From assembly GCA_023251435.1 (NCBI GenBank), contig JAHEYU010000020.1, positions 1 to 39,393 of the forward strand: a stretch of DNA of 39,393 bases. The letters run 5' to 3'. Position 1 is the stretch's first letter; each line of letters starts with the position of its first letter. The notes under the pieces were generated by a model. It was not told where the DNA came from and searched no databases. It saw nothing but the letters and a program-made list of their open reading frames with translations. Positions 34,815 to 39,393 of the stretch are shown piece by piece. Source of the DNA: Bacteroidota bacterium (GTDB lineage: Bacteria > Bacteroidota > Bacteroidia > Bacteroidales > Prolixibacteraceae). A program made the position numbers and the translations under genes.

Positions 34815-35432
34815 ATGGAGAACTTATTAAATCTGTTCGTTAAGTCAGTATTCATTGAGAATATGGTATTTGCCTATTTTTTGGGCATGTGTTCTTTTCT
34901 GGCTGTTTCGAAATCAGTAAAAACGGCAACCGGCCTGGGATTGGCAGTTATTTTTGTTCAGGTTATAACCTTGCCTGTGAACTATTTGCTTGAGAAATAT
35001 TTGCTCATGGATGGTGCCCTGGCATGGATGGGTCCCGGATTTGAAACTGTTGATCTAAGCTTCTTAAGCTTTATCATGTTTATAGCTGTAATTGCTTCGA
35101 TGGTTCAGTTGGTTGAGATGGTGGTCGAAAAATTTGCACCCGTATTATACAATCAGCTTGGGATCTTCCTTCCGTTAATTGCAGTAAACTGTGCTATCCT
35201 CGGAGGATCATTGTTCATGCAACAGAAAGCTTTCCATACTTTGGGTGAAGCCACCGTTTACGGATTCGGCTCTGGGTTTGGATGGTTCCTTGCAATAATA
35301 AGTATTGCTGCAATCCGCGAAAAAATCCAATATTCGCAAATACCAGCACCTTTAAGAGGGTTGGGAATCACCTTCATCATTACCGGTTTGATGGGTCTTG
35401 CTTTCATGGGTTTCATGGGGATCAAACTTTAA
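34815..35432 (+). CDS. nqrE: Na+-translocating NADH:quinone reductase subunit E
   Basis: The product has 205 residues with about six membrane helices. It starts [20 protein letters not shown], with Cys26, and has Cys126 in [14 protein letters not shown]; these complete the iron site with NqrD. It is homologous to RnfA and arranged in inverted topology relative to NqrD, as is known for this pair. The spacing to nqrD is 21 bases and to nqrF 24 bases. Confidence 0.97.
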   Translation: MENLLNLFVKSVFIENMVFAYFLGMCSFLAVSKSVKTATGLGLAVIFVQVITLPVNYLLEKYLLMDGALAWMGPGFETVDLSFLSFIMFIAVIASMVQLVEMVVEKFAPVLYNQLGIFLPLIAVNCAILGGSLFMQQKAFHTLGEATVYGFGSGFGWFLAIISIAAIREKIQYSQIPAPLRGLGITFIITGLMGLAFMGFMGIKL

Positions 35433-35456
35433 TTCGAATTAAAAACATTCACAACG

Positions 35457-36719
35457 ATGATATTTTTAGCTTCTCAAACGACAGTTGTCCTGGCCAGTGT
35501 AGTCATATTTCTTTTGGCAATTATACTGATGGTCGGCATGCTTTTGTACGTTAAGACAAAACTTACTCCCAAGGGGAAAGTTAAAGTCAGCATTAATGAC
35601 GGTTTTAAAGTTGTTGAGACAGAACCGGGCGATACTCTTTTAACAACTCTCGGAAACAACAAAGTGCTTCTCCCGTCTGCTTGTGGTGGTGGTGGAACCT
35701 GCGGTATGTGCCGTTGCCAGATCGAATCAGGAGCCGGCTCAATTCTTCCAACCGAAACAGGGTTCTTTTCACGCAAAGAGCAGCAGGAAAACTGGCGTCT
35801 GGCTTGTCAGGTAAAAGTTAAGGAAGACATTAATCTTCATATTCATCAGGAAATACTTGGAGTAAAAAAATGGGAATGCACCGTTGTTTCTAACGACAAC
35901 GTGGCCACCTACATCAAAGAATTTGTGGTTAGGCTTCCTGAAGGAGAAACGCTCGATTTCAAATCAGGAGGTTACATACAGATTGACGTTCCAGAAATTA
36001 ATGTTGATTTCAAAGACATGATTATTGGCGACGAGTACCGTCCGGAATGGGAACGCTACGGAATGTTCAATCTTCAGATGAAGAATCCTGAACCAACTTT
36101 CCGTGCATATTCAATGGCCAATCACCCTGCTGAAGGAAACATTGTGATGCTGAATATTCGTATCGCAACTCCTCCTTTCGACCGCGTAAATGGAGGATTC
36201 CAGAAAATTAATCCAGGTATTTGTTCATCATTTATTTTCTCGCGCAAACCGGGAGATAAAGTGATGGTTTCCGGACCTTACGGCGAATTCTTCCTGAAAA
36301 AGAACGACAACGAGATGATGTTTATTGGTGGTGGAGCAGGTATGGCTCCCATGCGGTCACATCTTTTCCACTTGTTTCATACCGTAAAAGAAACCAAAAA
36401 GAAAGTCACTTTCTGGTATGGCGCCCGCTCGTGGAGAGAAGTTTTCTACTACGAACAATTTATGGACATACAGAAAAACTTCCCGAATTTCAGCTTTAAT
36501 CTGGCATTATCTGATCCACAACCTGAAGACAACTGGACAGGATACAAAGGATTTATCCACCAGGTAATTTACGATCAGTACTTAAGCAAGCACGAAGAAC
36601 CAGAAGAAATTGACTACTATCTCTGCGGTCCGCCAATGATGAACAGCGCTGTTAACAAGATGCTGTACGACCTTGGGGTTCCGGATGAAAACGTACTGTT
36701 TGATGACTTCGGAGGCTAA
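35457..36719 (+). CDS. nqrF: Na+-translocating NADH:quinone reductase subunit F
   Basis: The product has 420 residues and is the NADH-oxidising entry point. In order: an N-terminal membrane anchor (VVLASVVIFLLAIILMVGML), a 2Fe-2S ferredoxin domain (Cys76, Cys82 and Cys85 in ACGGGGTCGMC, with the fourth Cys in WRLACQV), an FAD domain (RAYSMANHP) and an NADH domain (FIGGGAGMAPMRSHLFHL, WYGARS, YYLCGPPMMNSAV). It ends VLFDDFGG as most NqrF proteins do. It is the last gene of the operon and is followed by a hairpin terminator. Confidence 0.98.
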   Translation: MIFLASQTTVVLASVVIFLLAIILMVGMLLYVKTKLTPKGKVKVSINDGFKVVETEPGDTLLTTLGNNKVLLPSACGGGGTCGMCRCQIESGAGSILPTETGFFSRKEQQENWRLACQVKVKEDINLHIHQEILGVKKWECTVVSNDNVATYIKEFVVRLPEGETLDFKSGGYIQIDVPEINVDFKDMIIGDEYRPEWERYGMFNLQMKNPEPTFRAYSMANHPAEGNIVMLNIRIATPPFDRVNGGFQKINPGICSSFIFSRKPGDKVMVSGPYGEFFLKKNDNEMMFIGGGAGMAPMRSHLFHLFHTVKETKKKVTFWYGARSWREVFYYEQFMDIQKNFPNFSFNLALSDPQPEDNWTGYKGFIHQVIYDQYLSKHEEPEEIDYYLCGPPMMNSAVNKMLYDLGVPDENVLFDDFGG

Positions 36720-36740
36720 AAATAAGATAAACAACATTAG

Positions 36741-36776
36741 AAAAAAGACGTCATGCGTATGCATCACGTCTTTTTT
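36741..36776 (+). terminator. Intrinsic terminator of the nqr operon
   Basis: AAAAAAGACGT (36741-36751) pairs with ACGTCTTTTTT (36766-36776). Inside, ATGC/GCAT pair around a GTAT loop after one C-C mismatch. A run of six T ends the stem, 22 bases after the nqrF stop. The A-run on the other side could let it work in both directions. Confidence 0.9.
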
Positions 36777-36822
36777 AATTATTTAAACAAACCAATTATC
36801 GACCAAGCTGTTAAATTGATCT

Positions 36823-37629
36823 ATGATTTATCACCGCAAATTTGTACATCCAAAATCAAAAACATGGGTTGTTTTTGTTCATGGCGCCGGAGGGAGTAAT
36901 GTCGTCTGGTTTCGTCAGCTAAAAGAATTCAAGAAACATTTTAACGTGCTTCTGGTTGATTTGCGTGGTCACGGACGATCAAAACCAAGCGATTCTGAAA
37001 AAGATTCGGGATACTCGTTTGACGAAGTGGCGCTGGATGTAATAAGAATCATGGATCATCTGGAAATAAAGAAAGCTCATTTAGTTGGCATTTCGTTGGG
37101 ATGTATTATCATCAGAGCCATCGACAAACTTGCACCGGGGCGAGCCGAATCCATTATTCTGGGTGGAGCAATCATTCAATTTAATAAAACCATCAAAGTA
37201 CTGATAGGTATGGCGAAAATTCTGAATTCGGTTTTGCCATACATGTGGCTTTATAAATTGAATGCTTTAATCCTGATGCCTTACCGGAAACACCGCGAAT
37301 CGAGAAATATTTTTATTCAGGAAGCAATTAAACTGGGAGAAAAAGAATTTGCAAAATGGATGAAAATGACCCGCGAAATAAAAGCAAACCTAAATGAATT
37401 TCTGCACCGCGAACCTTCGGCTCCGGTTCTTTATCTGATGGGCGACGGCGATCACATGTTTCTGCCGATGGTAACCGATCTGGTAAAAAGGCAAATAAAT
37501 GCCAAACTCGAAATCATCAAAAACAGCGGACATTGCTGTAATCTTGATCAGGCAAATTTGTTTAATGAAATTACAATTCGCTTTATTAAGCGAAATTCAG
37601 AGAAACGTGAAGTTCTACAGCTGAACTGA
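36823..37629 (+). CDS. Alpha/beta-hydrolase fold protein
   Basis: The product has 268 residues. The oxyanion-hole region is FVHGAGGSNVVW (residues 18-29), DLRGHGRS follows, the nucleophile elbow is GISLG with Ser91, the acid lies in MGDGDHMF, and the catalytic His is in NSGHCCNLDQ. The triad looks complete, so an active esterase, lipase or related hydrolase is expected; the substrate is not readable. There is no signal peptide. Its stop codon abuts the stop of the convergent kinase gene with no bases between. Confidence 0.9.
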   Translation: MIYHRKFVHPKSKTWVVFVHGAGGSNVVWFRQLKEFKKHFNVLLVDLRGHGRSKPSDSEKDSGYSFDEVALDVIRIMDHLEIKKAHLVGISLGCIIIRAIDKLAPGRAESIILGGAIIQFNKTIKVLIGMAKILNSVLPYMWLYKLNALILMPYRKHRESRNIFIQEAIKLGEKEFAKWMKMTREIKANLNEFLHREPSAPVLYLMGDGDHMFLPMVTDLVKRQINAKLEIIKNSGHCCNLDQANLFNEITIRFIKRNSEKREVLQLN

Positions 37630-38901
37630 TTAAACAGGAACGGTAAAATAAAAGGTTGATCCTTTGTTCAATTCTGATTCAACCCAGATCTTACCGCCAA
37701 ACATTTCGACCAGTTGTCTGGAAAGGAACAAGCCAATTCCGGTTCCGCGGTATAATTGCTGCTTGTTGTTGTCAATTTTTCTGAAACGATCGAATATAAC
37801 CTGCTGATGCTCCTGATGAATCCCAATCCCGGAGTCCTTAACCGAGAAAGTGTAAAAATTTAAACTCTTTTGCCAAGCTACCTCAATGCTTCCTTCATCG
37901 GTAAATTTAATAGCATTCGACAGTAGATTCCGAAGAATTTGTTCAAATCTAACCCGGTCAACATTAACCACAAGTTCCGAATTATCGATATTACTTATAA
38001 CCCGAACATTTTTCCATTTGGGAACGGTTAGCTGAAACGATTCTGTTATTTGTTTTATCAAAGGCACCACATCAACATCTACCAACTTGACGGTTAATTG
38101 ATTCGACTCAATTTTTGAAACGTCGATTATATCTTCAATCAAACTCAGCAGATAATCGTTGTTGAGTTGAATCTGGCTTTCAAAAGCTTTCTTGTCTTCC
38201 TCCTGAATATCCGGATCGGTCATCAGCGATGAAAAGCCTACAATCGCATTCAGTGGTGTCCGAATTTCGTGCGACATATTCGCTACAAAAGCCGATTTGA
38301 GATTGTCCGACAACTTGGCTCTTTCGTATTCGTGTACGTAATTTCTCTTTATCACTGCTATAAACGAATAAATAACCAGAAAGCTGAAAGCCATTCCGAT
38401 ATAGTTATCATACACCCTCGAATTGATATCCGGATAGGATCCAATTGCTTCGGAGTAAAAAAGTTCGACCAACAATAAACCCAACAAGTTCGCAAACATC
38501 AAAATTGAAATTGATAGAATATATTTCTTGTCGAAAACCAGAATCAGAAAAGCGTATAGTACCACGAAAAGTGGCAATATCGGCCCCTGTGAAGCAAAAT
38601 TCAGGAACCAGATAAAATCTGTATATATCAAAGAAATAATACTGATTATCCAATAAAACACGTTGCCTAATGTGACAAACCTCCCAAAAAGAAAAAGGGC
38701 AAAATACAGAACAATACCAACCGCAGATAGGTACACAAGCGAATCATGAAGACCAATAATCCAATTAAAAAATGTACTTAAAATAAGAACCAGAGTAATA
38801 GAAAGGGAAGTAATTAAAAACAACCGATCTTCAAAACGAGCGGCAGATTTTCCACAAATAAAATTTTCCAGATTACTTAAATAAAACTTGAGCTTTTTCA
38901 T
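37630..38901 (-). CDS. Membrane sensor histidine kinase without PAS or receiver
   Basis: The product has 423 residues. About six membrane helices lie between residues 28 and 190 (for example LFLITSLSITLVLILSTFF). They are followed directly by HisKA with NMSHEIRTPLNAIVGF (His211) and an HATPase domain (LRNLLSNAIKFTDEG, KDSGIGIHQEH, YRGTGIGLFLSRQLVEMFGG). The short design implies sensing by the membrane domain itself. No response regulator is next to it. A 220-base gap lies upstream, with small ORFs on the same strand described separately. Confidence 0.92.
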   Translation of the reverse strand: MKKLKFYLSNLENFICGKSAARFEDRLFLITSLSITLVLILSTFFNWIIGLHDSLVYLSAVGIVLYFALFLFGRFVTLGNVFYWIISIISLIYTDFIWFLNFASQGPILPLFVVLYAFLILVFDKKYILSISILMFANLLGLLLVELFYSEAIGSYPDINSRVYDNYIGMAFSFLVIYSFIAVIKRNYVHEYERAKLSDNLKSAFVANMSHEIRTPLNAIVGFSSLMTDPDIQEEDKKAFESQIQLNNDYLLSLIEDIIDVSKIESNQLTVKLVDVDVVPLIKQITESFQLTVPKWKNVRVISNIDNSELVVNVDRVRFEQILRNLLSNAIKFTDEGSIEVAWQKSLNFYTFSVKDSGIGIHQEHQQVIFDRFRKIDNNKQQLYRGTGIGLFLSRQLVEMFGGKIWVESELNKGSTFYFTVPV

Positions 38902-38931
38902 CCGAAAATAAGAGTGTTAAATAATTGATTA

Positions 38932-38994
38932 TTAAGCGTTCGGATGGAACTCACTTGACAGTAGGATTCCACTTCGAATTACTTTTTCATTCAT
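38932..38994 (-). CDS. Possible 20-residue leader peptide upstream of the kinase gene
   Basis: An ATG at 38992-38994 opens a 20-codon frame (MNEKVIRSGILLSSEFHPNA) ending at TAA 38932-38934, about 30 bases before the kinase start. A strong AAAGGAGG lies 10 bases upstream (39005-39012), notable in a phylum that seldom uses such sites. A preceding 13-codon frame (MPLELILKEAAQK) stops with TGA overlapping this ATG. The peptide has no recognisable family and could be a chance frame. Confidence 0.3.
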   Translation of the reverse strand: MNEKVIRSGILLSSEFHPNA

Positions 38995-39121
38995 TTTTGT
39001 GCCGCCTCCTTTAAAATTAGTTCCAGCGGCATGTTCGTTTCATGCTACAAACCATTTGGCAAGTAAATCAAAATGAACAGCAACCTACAAAATATGTCTA
39101 AAAGAATATCTAAACTGAAAT

Positions 39122-39373
39122 TCAGCAATAACTCTCAGTTTCAGATTCATTAAGTGAAATCTTCTTGAAACGAAGTTCTTTTCGGGCGTTGGCCTGTTCA
39201 ATCTTGTCGTAAGATTGGGCACAACTAATTCCGCGTTCTTTCATGTGCTTATTGCCACCAATATGGTAATTTGGAAACTTTCCTTCCTTTTTAAATAGTA
39301 TTTGTATACCTAAGCCTAGCACAACAAAAGTCATTAACACGATGGCTATCAATACTAATTTTAAAACTTCCAT
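39122..39373 (-). CDS. Small single-pass membrane protein, conserved-looking, function unknown
   Basis: The product has 83 residues: an N-terminal membrane helix (VLKLVLIAIVLMTFVVLGLG), then KKEGKFPNYHIGGNKHMKER, GISCAQSYDKIEQ and a charged tail ending in Cys. The start is the ATG at 39371-39373, with GGAGG about 13 bases upstream. I have the impression that short proteins of this plan (helix, KKxGxF, Cys-containing tail) are widespread in Bacteroidota, but I cannot name the family. It resembles NqrM (DUF539) only in size and topology: it has two cysteines (Cys51 and Cys83), not NqrM's four. Confidence 0.55.
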   Translation of the reverse strand: MEVLKLVLIAIVLMTFVVLGLGIQILFKKEGKFPNYHIGGNKHMKERGISCAQSYDKIEQANARKELRFKKISLNESETESYC

Positions 39374-39393
39374 GAGTAATTTTCCTCCCCTGT

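Overview
The window is a stretch of chromosome from a member of the Bacteroidota, probably an aquatic or marine Bacteroidales/Marinilabiliales relative. The phylum call rests on several points. Promoter-like boxes of the Bacteroides type (TAnnTTTG) sit upstream of several genes. The window starts with the tail of an Fkp-like fucokinase/GDP-fucose pyrophosphorylase, and also carries a type IX secretion plug protein (DUF5103), a DUF3109 gene, a short-form AMP nucleosidase and a TonB receptor with a carboxypeptidase-regulatory-like N-terminal domain. The order-level call is inference. I see no tRNA, rRNA, CRISPR array, prophage or insertion sequence. No gap between genes exceeds 300 bases.

Left part (1-6755), cell surface: the 3' end of fkp; a convergent Wzi-like outer-membrane barrel; a divergent run of an outer-membrane barrel, a small His/Cys-rich secreted protein and a TonB-dependent receptor that may serve metal uptake; then a YqaA/DedA-type membrane protein. 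Middle-left (7035-19931), housekeeping and signalling: gpmI, DUF3109, a VOC protein and an HD hydrolase on the minus strand, a long-chain acyl-CoA ligase, a large multi-PAS hybrid histidine kinase, a recR - glycosyltransferase - GNAT operon, and a SulP anion transporter.

Middle-right (19937-29250): an orphan HsdR_N/PD-(D/E)xK protein diverges from a five-gene operon (AMP nucleosidase, holA, rhomboid protease, GmhB-like HAD phosphatase, class IV aminotransferase). This is followed by minus-strand yqgE, a FtsB/DivIC-like septum protein and the proline-catabolic 1-pyrroline-5-carboxylate dehydrogenase. A membrane histidine kinase diverges from the last of these.

Right part (29420-39393), energy and secretion: the T9SS plug gene diverges from a complete nqrABCDEF operon for the Na+-pumping NADH:quinone reductase. 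The operon has a good promoter and ends in a clear hairpin terminator. After it come an alpha/beta hydrolase, a third histidine kinase abutting it tail to tail, and a small single-pass membrane protein.

Most genes are ordinary and recognisable. I did not find a clear new multi-gene defence or biosynthetic system. The best leads are: a glycosyltransferase fused to a polyprenyl-phosphate sugar-transferase-like module that has lost its catalytic block; the His/Cys-rich protein plus TonB receptor cassette; the orphan restriction-type nuclease domain beside holA; possible tiny ORFs ahead of the third kinase; and three types of intergenic repeat (a near 30-bp palindrome, AATGAC/GTCATT clusters, and a purine-rich tract).
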